Positions 57,301 to 64,000 of a stretch of 64,000 bases of DNA are shown in pieces. This DNA comes from Cydia pomonella (lineage: Eukaryota; Arthropoda; Insecta; Lepidoptera; Tortricidae). Every line of letters starts with the position of its first letter. Position 1 is the first letter of the stretch. The position numbers and the translations under genes are program-made. Location of the stretch: NCBI RefSeq assembly GCF_033807575.1, contig NC_084711.1, forward strand, positions 11,284,001-11,348,000. Reading direction: 5' to 3'. The notes below the pieces were generated by a model. The model searched no databases. It had not been told where the DNA came from and worked only from the letters and a program-made list of their open reading frames with translations.

Positions 57301-60300
57301 TATTTGCGTATTTAACTACTAACTATGCGTCGTTGAAGAGTTCCATTCAGATCAGCATCAGCAGTTCCACTTCATCAAATGTCACTATTTTAAATGTAAA
57401 TGCTTGATTTGTTGATGAAAATACAAAAATCACTATATGTATGCCTTTCACATTTGAAGAGTTCCCTCGATTCCTCATAGATTCTACCATCAGATCTCAA
57501 GCTTGACAAAAATGTATCTTGTAAACCTAATTTGCCTAAAAAACATAACGAAGGTGACAAATCACCAAGCGGGAACTATGCTTCGTTTAAGAGTAACATT
57601 TTGATCAGCATCAGCAGTTCCACTTCATCAAATGGCACTTTTTTAAATATAAATGCTTGACTTGTTGATGAAAATACAAAAATCACGACATGTTGCCTTT
57701 CGCATTTGAAGAGTTCCCTCAATTCCTCATGGGTCCCATCATCAGAACTGAATTTTGCCAAAAACGGGACCAATCTGTATGTATATACATTGAACCAATA
57801 AAATAATTTTCAAAATCGGTTCAGAAATGACGCAGTTATGAAGTAACAAACATTAAACAAAAAACAAAAAAAACACAACCGAATTGAGAACCTCCTTCTT
57901 TTGAAATCTTGAAGTCGGTTAAAAATAAAAAATGAAATTTTCTTCATAGCAATATTTTTCCTCCTTAAATGATGATGATGACCATGTGTCGCACGGTGGA
58001 AAAATTTAAAATTGTTTTTAACATTTGTAACAACTTTGCGTAACTACTGTAAGAAGCCAATTTTATATATTGATCTGCCTGCGATATGAAACTAGTGCAC
58101 ATTCAAGTACCAAGATTATAATATCGCTGTAATTTTCAGACTGCGAACGCAAGATGTTACAAATTCTAATTATTGTTTATTAGCGTATTGTATTGGACGT
58201 ATTTATATTATTTAATGTTCTTAAAGATGTCCCAATCTCCGCGTTGACGCATCCTCGCGATGAGAATACTTACTGCCGCTCCCTTGTTTTCTGGTAGACG
58301 TATGCCTAAAAGTCCGGTGGCTAGATCTTGGCACGCAATAGCCGCTAAAGAATTTAAAGTTGAGGCTACGGTCCTGTGAAAAGATAATAAAAATTTAGGA
58401 AAAATCTAAGTGTGAAATTCAATGTATAACATTATATATAGGTTGGTGTGCGGACAAGATGTATTTTATCTTCAAACAATATTAATTGTTTTTAATTTTC
58501 TTTAAAAAGCCTGACGGCGAGCGCTGCTCCAGTTTTTTTTTATAGTACTTATCCAATATATTGTACTTTAGCTAATAGGCGCGACCGTGTAACGAGCTTG
58601 ATACCTACCTAAATCGAGTTCATTCTGAATAATATTGAAACCGGCATCCTAACTGGAGTTGTCTGGTTAGTCCTTATTTCTGAAATGAACTGCGTAAGAA
58701 CTACAGTCAATGGGAAGCTTGCATGAGTTTCGCTCTGGTTTTGGCAATGCTAATTGTGAATGTAAATCTTTAAAAAAAGGTTTTCATATCGTTAGGCTTT
58801 AAACCCAAACTTTATCTACCGTTGAGGTTCTCAATGCTAAAATAAAACAAGATGCGCACTCGAAAGTACTATTAAAGAATATTTCCTGCTCGAGCCGATT
58901 CGGTTGCTTGTTTTGTGAAGTGTGGAATTACGAACCAACTTATTCAAGTTACCAGTTTTGTGACATTGCCTAGATTTGTTAGTGCGGGGTTCAGTGAGAG
59001 GTGGTAGCTCACCCAAGGCTGGCGGCGAAGATGCCGGCCACGAAAAAGCCGGGAACGCCGCGTGCATCGCTGAGCTGCTGGACGACGTACAGCGGCAGGA
59101 GCCGGTCCGAGCCGTTGATCTGCCGCGCCTAAGGTATATAATAAGACTTTCATATGATATACATAAATAACTCCAATATAAACTAAATGTAGGTGTGATG
59201 TAACTGAGTCTTTTATACAGGTGAAATTTTAATCACCAGCCTACTCTGCGTACCTATAGTGACTTTATAGGTAATACTGAAATTACTGAACAACTTTTAT
59301 CATCGCGAAAAAAGCCAATATTCTAGCCCCATGCAGCGCACGTAAGGATTTTTTTCAAAATGAAGATCATATAAATCATATTAAATAGTTAAAAGTAATC
59401 GAGCCTTCTCCAGCAGCGTGTCTCTGTCTATATAGCACAATCGGATTAAGACCAACCTCGAAATCTCTAGAACAGCCATGAAATTTGGTATGTATCTGAT
59501 CCTTTGATACATATTTTAATCCTAACTCTTGAGACTGGAATATTTCCCAAAGATTTAAAAAAAGCCTTAATTAAACCTTTATATAAAAAGGTGAGAAGGA
59601 TCAATTTAGTAATTATAGACCGATTGTCTTACTTCCAACATTTTTTACAATAGGTTACTTAGCTTCATACAAGCAAACAAAATACTTAATCCAAATCAGT
59701 TGGGATTTCAGAGAGGAAAATCTACATCAATGGCAATATTCAAGATCTTTATGCACATATGGGATGAGATTAATAATAAGAGACCATGTTTTGCTCTTTT
59801 GTTGGACCCATCTCAAGCCTTTGATTGCGTTGTTCATAATACTGTTTTAAGTCAGCTAGAAAATTTAGGAATACGAGGAAATGCTCTGAAACTTTTAAAA
59901 ACTTACTTATGTGACAGGAAGCAGGCGACAGTTATAGAGTCGTTTAATAATTTAACAAAATCTATAGAGCAGGAACTATCCGACTTTGAAACTGTCAACT
60001 AATTTTTCTAATTTATATTAATGAATTACCCAAAATTGTCAACGAACTATGCGTTCTATTTGCTGATGACGCTACGCTTTTATTTTCAGGATCATTAACA
60101 GATGAACAACTTGAACACAGTATAAATAACACACTAGGAATTGTAGTTGAATGGCTGAAAACATTAAACTTGAACGTAAATTTAAACAAAACAAAACTCG
60201 TTCAATTTAGAAATTATAGAACTTCACCTTTGTCTATCACCGTTAAACTAGGAGTAGTGACAATAGAACAAGTGGACAGTGCTAACTTCCTAGGAATTAC

Positions 60301-61987
60301 AATAGATTCTCATCTCAATTGGAAGTCTCATATTGCAGATTTAAACTGTAAAATTGCAAAAGCAGCCTATGCCTTATCTATACTCTCTGAAACCTTGCAC
60401 AGAGAATGTCGTTAAGAGTGCATACTACGGAAATGTATATTCACAACTCACGTATGGCATCATTTATTGGGGTGATTCTGTTGATGTTCTATCTACATTC
60501 AGGTTACAAAAAAGATGATTACGAAACATGTTTCACTTGCACAAACGTCACTCAGAAATGTTTTCAAGGAAAAGCAGATTTTAACTTTAACTGGAAATAC
60601 TGGAATCTACATATTCGAGCTTTGCCTCTTTGTAAAGCGCAATGGAGAGTATTTCACAAAATTGTCCACAATTAATGATAACTTGCGCATGCAATATAAA
60701 TATAACTATCGTATCCCAAAGGTAAATAATAATAAACTTATGGATAAATGTGCCTACATTGCAGCAATAAAAGTTTTTAACAAGTTGCCTGTTGAAATAA
60801 AGTCTGTAGAGAGTAAAAACTTATAAGATATAGGACGTTAAAATATATTCTAGCGATTACATAATACTAATTATGTAATCGCTAGAAGGTAATTAGTATA
60901 TATGTCCCCGTATATACTAATTACCTTCGTAAGTTTAATCTAGCGCCTGATACGAAATATGAATCCAAGAACCCCTTACAATCCTCATATGTTTAAATCC
61001 GTCCGTTTGCAGAGTGAAAGGCCGAACAAATAGGCAACATACAAACATACAATAAAAAAAAAAATTACATACCTCTTTATCTGTATCATTGTTATCCGGT
61101 AACTTTTTATACATAAATAGTTATAACAGAGGATACTAAGGTTCTCTGTTTTATTATGACTTGACAATAAATAAAACATGCTTAATTTATACGTCGAAGT
61201 CACGATACGAGCTCCATATAATAAAATTTGTAAGTACCCATGATGTGTTTATTGAAGAACTAGCCTATTAAATACAGCACTTAGTAGGCAAGGCAAGGGA
61301 TCTCGCAGTTACGAAATTTTATTATGAAGTTAAATAGGCTACGTAGGCTTATTATCTAAAGTCTAAATGATCTCTAACATGTAAGTACGTAAGGGTATGT
61401 ACTTACAAACTAACAATGAAATGACTTAATAAGCTAGTGAAGTCAAAATACTTAATGTTGTAAATTACCTAAACTTCAAGCAGAATTGGCAAAAGGAGAC
61501 GTATATGATCAACCTAATGATATGGTAATAGGTATCTAAGAATAAAATAAAGAAAAAGGAAAACAAACAAAATAAACGTCTCTACCGTACAGTACGAGTA
61601 CTAGCTCTTACTGTCAAATATTCCGATGATATCAGCCAATGACTCAATCGACAATATCGAGTACCTAATGAAGATTACGTGCTGTTTAATCGTTTCAATT
61701 GCCTATACGTATTAAACTAATTGTTAATTCATGATGCGTTTACCTGAATTGGATCGCAGTTAGCATAATGTGTTGCCAGAACAGCGCCGGTGACGAAATT
61801 GATGGAGTAGACCGCGAAGAGGCCGAGGGCCGATACCCAAAGAGCTACTCGCGCCTGCGAGATGCGCTCTACTGACAGGTATTTCTGCACCGAGGCTTGG
61901 TTTGCGCAGAACATGCTCGTCCAATACATGGTGCCTCCCACGACCACTGACCAGAAAGAGTGCCGTACTGTTGGGTCTGGATTCATG
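30398..61987 (-). CDS. SLC5 sodium/solute symporter, C-terminal two-thirds
   Basis: Seven exons on minus: 61987-61744, 59128-59013, 58373-58274, 53738-53568, 49641-49493, 37865-37725 continued at 31564-31507 (split by an LTR element), and 30625-30398 (stop). All splice phases agree; 401 codons are in the window, and the first about 200 residues must lie to the right. Diagnostic sequence: 'DPTVRHSFWSVVVGG', 'MFCANQASVQKYLSVERI', 'YANCDPIQ', 'DRLLPLYVVQQLSDARGVPG', 'FVAGIFAASLGTVASTLNS', 'NGMAGGVTLGLFTLGMLFPW', 'VSYLWYSGLGSMATLFMGLL'. This is the TM7-13 half of an insect sodium-coupled monocarboxylate/multivitamin-like symporter in the plasma membrane. The substrate cannot be told. The final exon encodes an Arg-rich cytosolic tail. 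Confidence 0.92.
31015..31200. repeat. Dispersed repeat, copy 1 of 3
   Basis: It contains 'ggtgtcagtgacaccgctgt', 'caaagcgtgcagt', 'caaccaatcgcg' and ends 'ttttgaaatctttg'. Copies at 35345-35533 and 48437-48596 share the same word order, each diverged. It lies in the last SLC5 intron. Confidence 0.55.
31507..31568 (-). other. 3' half of the interrupted SLC5 exon
   Basis: On minus it reads 'DLISPPVITLLNKLPKKAK' and ends at a donor GTAAGC. It joins 37865-37725 in frame only when the LTR element and one ATAG copy (31565-31568) are removed. The joined exon is 199 nt with phases that fit both neighbours, which is strong proof that the element is inserted in an exon. Confidence 0.9.
31569..31846. 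repeat. Left LTR
   Basis: It starts 'tgtagaagtccattg' and ends 'gtgatgcttaca'; matches the right LTR along its whole length in my reading. Confidence 0.88.
32541..33650. repeat. ~65-bp minisatellite inside the LTR element
   Basis: The words 'cacagtctgc', 'caaggcctgctct' and 'gcaaagtataa' recur every 64-66 bp for about nine good copies from 32598, then in shorter, decayed copies. It is interrupted at about 33300-33500 by another repeat. Tandem arrays in the untranslated interior are common in non-autonomous LTR elements. Confidence 0.85.
33345..33480 (-). repeat. Retroposon tail inserted in the minisatellite
   Basis: On minus it reads 'gtgcccttgtggcctatttg' then 'ctgaataaatgttgaa', a tail I recognise from lepidopteran repeats. 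Minisatellite units occur on both sides, so it inserted into the array. Confidence 0.5.
33930..34345. repeat. ATC/ATCATT-rich low-complexity tract
   Basis: Long runs built of 'atcatc' and 'cattatc', with a duplicated stretch 'cgttactataatataccta' at about 34023 and 34122. Open frames here are compositional. Confidence 0.7.
34400..35340. other. LTR element interior, AT-rich, no coding
   Basis: I see no gene or structured repeat. Confidence 0.4.
35345..35533. repeat. Dispersed repeat, copy 2 of 3
   Basis: It contains 'gcggtgtcagtga', 'ccaagcgtgca' and 'aggcacaccaaatgagaatg', and ends 'cttttgaaatctttg'. It shares the last two blocks with the copy at 48437-48596. Confidence 0.55.
35540..36970. 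other. LTR element interior, AT-rich, no coding
   Basis: I see no gene; many A/T homopolymers. Confidence 0.4.
36978..37097 (-). other. Exon-like open segment inside the LTR element
   Basis: On minus, a pyrimidine-rich stretch ends in AG at 37098, then 40 open codons (starts 'TEYNESRSRKYKRKQSTINF', continues 'LVRQEPYLRACDMVMKEGNA') and a good donor GTAAGG at 36977. It is 120 nt, symmetrical phase 0-0, with amino-acid use like real protein and unlike its AT-rich surroundings. I do not recognise the protein. It may be a captured host exon or a relic of the element's ancestor. Confidence 0.35.
37447..37724. repeat. Right LTR
   Basis: Same 278-bp sequence as the left LTR. Its last bases create, on minus, a GTAAGC donor-like motif right at the broken SLC5 exon. 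Confidence 0.88.
37725..37865 (-). other. 5' half of the interrupted SLC5 exon (last TM helix)
   Basis: It starts after a strong acceptor ('gttctatttcccag') in phase 2 from the previous exon, and encodes 'NQHEESVFWLFRVSYLWYS', the helix 'GLGSMATLFMGLLVSAITG' and 'ATDPTQVP'. At 37728-37725 (TSD) it runs into the LTR. Read straight through, the frame adds 14 LTR-encoded codons after Ile and stops, losing the last 94 residues of the protein. Confidence 0.88.
37866..38377. other. SLC5 intron segment
   Basis: Unique AT-rich intron sequence between the exon and the RTE element; nothing else seen. Confidence 0.4.
38392..39089 (-). pseudogene. RTE ORF, 3' part
   Basis: It continues 'ELSDASLEVGLTMNQSKTQ' directly from the 5' part, then 'YVDEYTYLGQIVSF', 'ILPILTYGAQTWSLT' and 'RLKWDWAGHVCRM', to a stop next to the poly(A). 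These are the post-RT motifs of RTE elements. Confidence 0.92.
39121..39415. repeat. 73-bp subterminal repeats (left), 4 copies
   Basis: Units begin 'accgatacct' near 39121, 39195, 39268 and 39341 and contain 'agggtatcaattgaatag' and 'ggtacccgaa'. Subterminal repeats of this kind are often transposase-binding sites in hAT elements; here that is inference. Confidence 0.8.
39485..42820. repeat. 100-bp satellite array, ~33 copies, no indels
   Basis: The landmark 'aatccaagat' recurs at exact 100-bp steps from 39591 to 42791 (32 steps). Units differ only by substitutions: 'ggcggcc' versus 'ggccgcc', 'cactctg' / 'cattctg' / 'cactatg', and the variant 'gatttagaaactgatgacc'. Rare variants recur 1200 bp apart, showing a 12-unit higher-order duplication. 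Confidence 0.95.
42822..43190. repeat. 108-bp tandem repeats, ~3.3 copies
   Basis: 'ataaaggtcctctgggatcc' recurs at 108-bp steps (about 42823, 42931, 43039), with 'caatctgagcttaaatgcc' in each unit. The last copy is internally deleted. Confidence 0.85.
43260..43605. repeat. ~115-bp subterminal repeats (right), 3 copies
   Basis: 'gtttggacggaagctt' occurs near 43269, 43388 and 43503, followed each time by 'aacggtcgggta' and a Kpn-like GGTACC word. They mirror the left subterminal block by sharing GGTACC/GGTATC words. Confidence 0.75.
43629..45852 (-). pseudogene. RTE ORF, 5' part: APE endonuclease and RT
   Basis: ATG at 45852. The APE endonuclease is seen in 'ILNVLTYNVRTL', 'VGLSEVRRE' (catalytic Glu), 'VVLGDFNAKVG' and 'NSDHRPV'. 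RT follows: 'SPGEDGVTTEAL', 'NNYRPISLVSHIYKLF', 'QAGFRPSFSTIDHL', 'FVDYNKAFDSV' (motif A), 'GVKQGDPLSPKLF' (motif B), 'LRFADDIVLFS' (motif C, ADD). All catalytic motifs are intact. The frame is broken after 'LQSMLQ' by the hAT insertion at 43629. Joined to 39089-38392 it gives 2922 nt, 973 aa, without a stop, so the element was intact when the hAT landed. Confidence 0.93.
46016..46905. other. SLC5 intron, nothing recognised
   Basis: AT-rich intron sequence without a visible element. Confidence 0.4.
46908..47029. mobile_element. 122-bp foldback MITE with 25-bp perfect arms
   Basis: The arm 'ctacataatattagatcta' (46908 on) is repeated inverted at 47005-47029; 'ttacaagttaat' and 'attaacttgt' pair inside. 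A hairpin element in the SLC5 intron. Confidence 0.75.
47035..48155. other. SLC5 intron, nothing recognised
   Basis: No gene or clear element; one short repeat-like 'cggacagacagacggacat' near 47912. Confidence 0.4.
48156..48720. mobile_element. PIF/Harbinger-like MITE with TAA duplication
   Basis: The ends 'GGCTGCCTTTCC' (48156) and 'GGAAAGGCAGCC' (ending 48720) are inverted repeats, each flanked by TAA (48153-48155, 48721-48723). A 3-bp TAA/TTA duplication is typical of Harbinger elements. It contains the dispersed repeat at 48437-48596. Confidence 0.65.
48437..48596. repeat. Dispersed repeat, copy 3 of 3
   Basis: 'gagtcaagcgtgcagtc', 'caaccaatcgcgttg', 'aacacaccaaacgagaatgg', then 'catgaaatctttgg'; related to 31015-31200 and 35345-35533. 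The open frames across it are not genes. Confidence 0.55.
49865..53205 (+). repeat. Large degenerate repeat element/array
   Basis: It starts 'gcccgcgacttcgtacgcg' and ends 'gtcagtcaggacacgtgca' followed by 'tatatatagat', ends I associate with a common lepidopteran repeat. The middle is about a dozen decayed units of 150-200 bp with 'ctttcaacccctttttcacc', 'cttaggggatgaattttc', 'aaaaacgctgaaat'. Two other repeats have inserted: 50237-50940 and about 52745-52900. No protein remnant seen. Confidence 0.65.
50237..50940. mobile_element. ~700-bp repeat with 'agggttccgta' ends
   Basis: It starts 'agggttccgtagccaaatgg' and ends 'actacggaaccctacactg' with 'ggccggtttt', so the ends are short inverted repeats (GGGTTCCGTAG / CTACGGAACCC). 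A GTCT microsatellite lies at 50284-50315. A non-coding dispersed element. Confidence 0.55.
53214..53567 (-). repeat. Decayed tandem duplications of an SLC5 exon end
   Basis: Immediately after the exon at 53738-53568, its last about 75 nt plus donor recur three more times (about 53471-53557, 53366-53470, 53275-53365) and once partially (53214-53274). On minus each has the match to 'GMLFPWANAK' and the following splice site. The copies at 53366 and 53275 keep a GTAACC donor; the one at 53471 has lost it (AT). Confidence 0.8.
53900..54228 (-). mobile_element. Inverted repeat around a Ty3/gypsy RT fragment
   Basis: The arms (about 53907-53990 and 54142-54228; both contain 'aactggcgatagatgta' or its complement) are about 85 bp. 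Between them, minus reads 'DRLKEAGLTVNLKKCEF' and 'ELKYLGYIV', the RT palm end of Ty3/gypsy-type elements. A rearranged retrotransposon scrap. Confidence 0.6.
54257..55734. repeat. Large inverted repeat, ~0.5-kb arms
   Basis: The left arm 54257-54770 and right arm 55222-55734 are imperfect inverted copies with small indels. Outer ends pair as 'tgcactgaaacaaacac' with 'gtgtttgtttcactgca', inner ends as 'aggcagatc...ttaaat' types. The right arm has TG...CA ends, so these could be two LTRs in opposite orientation, or Penelope-like terminal repeats. The 450-bp spacer has no recognised protein. Confidence 0.75.
55765..56074 (+). mobile_element. 5'-truncated LINE, 310 bp, with 12-bp duplication
   Basis: TAGAATCAGGCG flanks it at 55753-55764 and 56075-56086. 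It encodes the end of ORF2, 'SPLCRACMEEEETAAHVILE' then 'CPGVAEYRAQYL' with the C.C..H...C pattern of LINE C-termini, a stop at 55985, and a 3' tail of CGAATA repeats. Confidence 0.88.
56248..57248 (+). pseudogene. Penelope-like element fragment: RT end and GIY-YIG
   Basis: The frame is open from 56248 (no natural ATG) for about 333 codons. It begins at the RT thumb with 'AKSLNFLDLTISIVNN' and 'RKPTHTDSVIPASSTHPWQH', then a linker, then a GIY-YIG nuclease: 'SGVYKLTCDNCNKVYVGQTD', 'FTTRYKEHVASYR', 'SNFAKHLIDSGH' and 'LSVLEQLEIIRYN'. The GIY-YIG motif (GVY...VYVG) with a CxxC insertion is the mark of EN+ Penelope-like elements. The whole RT palm is missing (5' truncation), so it cannot replicate by itself. 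Confidence 0.88.
57345..57745. repeat. Two direct copies of a ~150-bp repeat
   Basis: 'gatcagcatcagcagttcca' occurs at about 57351 and 57603, each followed by 'cttcatcaaatg', 'tgttgatgaaaatacaaaaa' and 'atttgaagagttccctc'. The tail of the second continues into the 57873-57927 block. Confidence 0.75.
57873..57927 (+). repeat. Tail shared with the window's left edge
   Basis: 'cacaaccgaattgagaacct' and 'tgaagtcggttaaaaat' match the block at 46-122. Confidence 0.55.
59500..60830 (+). pseudogene. Decayed jockey/CR1-type LINE with RT
   Basis: Pieces in order but in shifting frames: 'NYRPIVLLP' (about 59615), 'NPNQLGFQRGKSTSMAIF', 'LLLDPSQAFDCVVH' (motif A), then after a stop at 60001 'CVLFADDATLLFS' (motif C), 'NVNLNKTKLVQF', 'FLGITIDSHLNWKSHI', and a C-terminal 'FNKLPVEIKS'. 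At least three frameshifts or stops; motif B is damaged. It is related to the copy at 790-1640. It lies in SLC5 intron 1 of this window on the opposite strand. Confidence 0.85.
60849..60928. repeat. Two adjacent perfect hairpins
   Basis: Hairpin 1 (60849-60886) has 17-bp perfect arms, 'tctagcgattacataat', with a 4-nt loop. Hairpin 2 (60885-60928) has 18-bp arms, 'gaaggtaattagtatata', with an 8-nt loop. They share the 'ga' at the junction and lie just after the LINE remnant. Confidence 0.85.
60985..61740. other. SLC5 intron, nothing recognised
   Basis: AT-rich intron. No coding or clear element was found. Confidence 0.4.
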
Positions 61988-62036
61988 CTACAAACAAAAT
62001 AATGGATTAATATTTTTACTTTAGTTCAGCCGCGAT

Positions 62037-62153
62037 TATAGTTGTGCCGTTCTCGAATCTCGAGAATGTTCTCCGTTTTGTATGGGGAATGTTCTCGCGC
62101 TAGAACAATCCCCTTATTAAGTGGAGAACATTCTCGAGAACGGCACAACTATA
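62037..62153. mobile_element. Foldback MITE with gttctcgaga arms
   Basis: 'tatagttgtgccgttctcga' at the left is the inverse of the right end 'tcgagaacggcacaactata', and 'gagaatgttctcc' / 'ggagaacattctc' pair next to it. It lies just upstream of an SLC5 exon. Confidence 0.8.
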
Positions 62154-63465
62154 TAGACGCGATGGGCTGCAATGTAGAACCCGGTCAGATTTTTGGGTTG
62201 GCATTGGCACATGATCTTGGTGGCATTACGCCGCTCAGAGATTTTTTAATTATAAAAGTAATTAACTCTCAAACCTGAAGTGTTTCAATGTGGAACTTTT
62301 TAGAAGGGGGATATATACCTAAGGGATAAAATTCAGGAAAAATACAACGTCAACTACCTGGTTTAGATTTTTCGTAATACTTTTCGTAGTATTATTCAGG
62401 CGGACAGTCGCTCTCCTAGGAATTGAGTTGATAAGGTATCCGCTTGGGTGTCTCAAACTCGTTTCTTAACAAAGTGCCTACCTATCCTACGCATTTTCTC
62501 ACACATGTCAGTTACATGCCTATTGGGGACTTCGTACTGGTACTACTGGTTGTCTAGCAAAATCAATGAATATTCATACATATGAAAGGTAACTTGAGGT
62601 CAGTGCGTCTTTAGAACAACTGAAACTTCATTCATTTTGCTGACCTATGATTAACTAGAAGTGTACTAGACAGGTACCTACGCCTGACGCAGCGCAAGCA
62701 ATATGCGTGCAATCTAAAGCGAACAGAGCGGCTTTTTTGCGGTTTCTCTTGCAGACGACCCGTTCAACCCATGACCCCTCACTGGTAATTGCTATGCATT
62801 CCGTTACTAAACTCACTCTTTTACACAATCGACCCGTAAAACGTAACGTTCACGATTGAAGAAACGTGGTAAATTGTCGGTCGATACCTACATGTTGATG
62901 TAAGTAATATAACTTCTGTTAACACTATTCCATGAAAACGATTTTATGATATGTAAACCGCATATTAGAGAAAAAGTAAGAAGAAGAAAAAACTAAATTG
63001 CAACTCCTTAGGTAATGAAGGCGGAGTAGAAAAAAATATACCTAGTTTAATTATTAATCACTCGTATTCTATCATTGCGTATACATATACTTTACATATA
63101 ATGTTGTATTATTTGAAATATCCATCGTGTGTTTATCTAGTATGCTTAATAGTTTTCGAGACTGTTATTTTTGCCTCCGCTTGACCGTAATTAAGGTTGA
63201 CAGTTAGAATGTGTTTACAAGTAAATTTCAAGTACATACGTAATATTATTCGCGTTACACTCATATTAACAGGTTACTTACATCACCAAATTCATCGAAA
63301 GTTTTCACTTTATAGAAAGCTAATTTTTAAATAATTGGTGACCATTATAGAGTTCAATTAAATCACTAGTTAGTCACCGTTAATACTCATCAAAATCGTT
63401 AAAGCACATCTTTTGATACGTCTTCTAATGATTAGTCACAGTTCTTTTATAGTCAGTAGTTACGA
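62154..63465. other. SLC5 intron or upstream DNA, no exon found
   Basis: I looked on minus for the exon that should precede 61987 (it must end with two bases of a codon before 'c ATG AAT CCA'). One donor-like site near 63278 gives no SLC5-like sequence. The 5' exons are probably outside the window. Confidence 0.4.
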
Positions 63466-63599
63466 AAAGATAAGCTTTGCCCATATATGTTTATGTATTT
63501 ATATATCTTTTTTATTTATATTTGTATATGATATATTGTTTTGTTTTGTTTTTATTCTGTGCTAGATTTCTTTTATTGCATCTGGGACACCTACTGACA

Positions 63600-63775
63600 T
63601 AACATATATATATATTTTTTAATTCCGCTACCTAAAGGTTGTCTGGAAGAGGTCGCTTTTTAGCGATAAGACCGCCTGTTGTTTACCTCTTCTTTATGTG
63701 TTGTATTATTTGTACTGTTTCTGTATTGAGGTGTGCAATAAAGAGTATTTGTATTGTATTGTATTGTATTGTACA
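63600..63775 (+). repeat. Retroposon 3' end with TATTG microsatellite tail
   Basis: 'ggttgtctggaagaggtcgc', 'gcgataagaccgcctgttg', then 'gtgcaataaagagtatttg' and (TATTG)n. A very common lepidopteran retroposon tail. The open frame across it is not a gene. Confidence 0.7.
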
Positions 63776-64000
63776 GGTACCGTATCAATCGTGTTACATC
63801 CGTTTGAATTCTTTCGCTTCTAAAGTTATTATAAGCGTTTTTTTTTAATTTTATAGGTATCTGACGGTTTTAGATAAAAACTCTCCTTAAGCTTAATATA
63901 AAAATCCGCCTTAGAAATAACCTGTTGAAAGTGATGCGAGATATTTTCATGTGATGACCAGAGGCGTGAGGGATGACGTCACTTGACGAAGAGGGACTTA
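63776..64000. other. Window end, nothing recognised
   Basis: No gene or element seen. Confidence 0.4.

Noticed and set aside
62154..62278. Plus-strand frame next to the MITE (VEPGQIFGLALAHDLGG...)
   Set aside because: It starts inside the foldback element and has no family resemblance or splice support; probably repeat-derived.
63260..63310. Possible upstream SLC5 exon with a GTAAGT donor at about 63278
   Set aside because: The phase fits, but the encoded residues (MNLV..) do not match what precedes 'NPDPTVRHSFW' in SLC5 proteins.

Overview
The window is eukaryotic, AT-rich and full of transposons. It is almost certainly from a moth or butterfly (Lepidoptera). Evidence: spliced genes with GT-AG introns whose phases agree, an MBF2-family secreted protein, insect hyccin and GRASP orthologues, and repeats of types I know from Lepidoptera (a tRNA-derived SINE with A and B boxes, a 3' tail with a TATTG microsatellite, RTE, Penelope-like and maT elements). 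All identifications come from reading the sequence; nothing was searched.

Host genes, left to right: (1) a complete five-exon tetraspan membrane protein of 240 aa on + (7201-10865). (2) A two-exon MBF2-like secreted protein of 109 aa on - (13325-14058). (3) Hyccin/FAM126A on - (15060-20718), a PI4KA-complex subunit, with two alternative last exons that each have their own AATAAA. (4) The Golgi stacking protein GRASP55/65 on + (21872-25703), head to head with hyccin across about 1.1 kb that carries two palindromic MITEs. (5) The 3' two-thirds of an SLC5 sodium/solute symporter on - (30398-61987, seven exons, 401 codons); its 5' exons lie beyond the right edge.

Mobile DNA fills the rest. An apparently intact maT (DD37D) mariner with perfect terminal repeats and TA duplications sits in GRASP intron 4. 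A 5'-truncated LINE with a C-terminal restriction-like endonuclease lies at 27.3-29.9 kb. A 6.2-kb non-coding LTR element with matching 278-bp LTRs (31569-37724) is inserted inside an SLC5 coding exon, with a 4-bp ATAG duplication. In a larger SLC5 intron, a full-length RTE LINE (38378-46006) is split by a 4.5-kb non-autonomous hAT element (39098-43628). The hAT is mostly tandem repeats, including about 33 copies of an exactly 100-bp unit with a 1200-bp higher-order duplication. Removing the hAT and one 8-bp duplication restores a 973-codon RTE frame. Further right are degenerate arrays, a decayed tandem duplication of an SLC5 exon end, a 0.5-kb-arm inverted repeat, a small LINE with a 12-bp duplication, a Penelope-like element with a GIY-YIG domain, and a decayed jockey/CR1-type LINE.

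The host genes form no shared pathway. Hyccin (plasma-membrane PI4P synthesis) and GRASP (Golgi structure) are linked only by their divergent arrangement. I saw no rRNA, functional tRNA, CRISPR array or bacterial feature.
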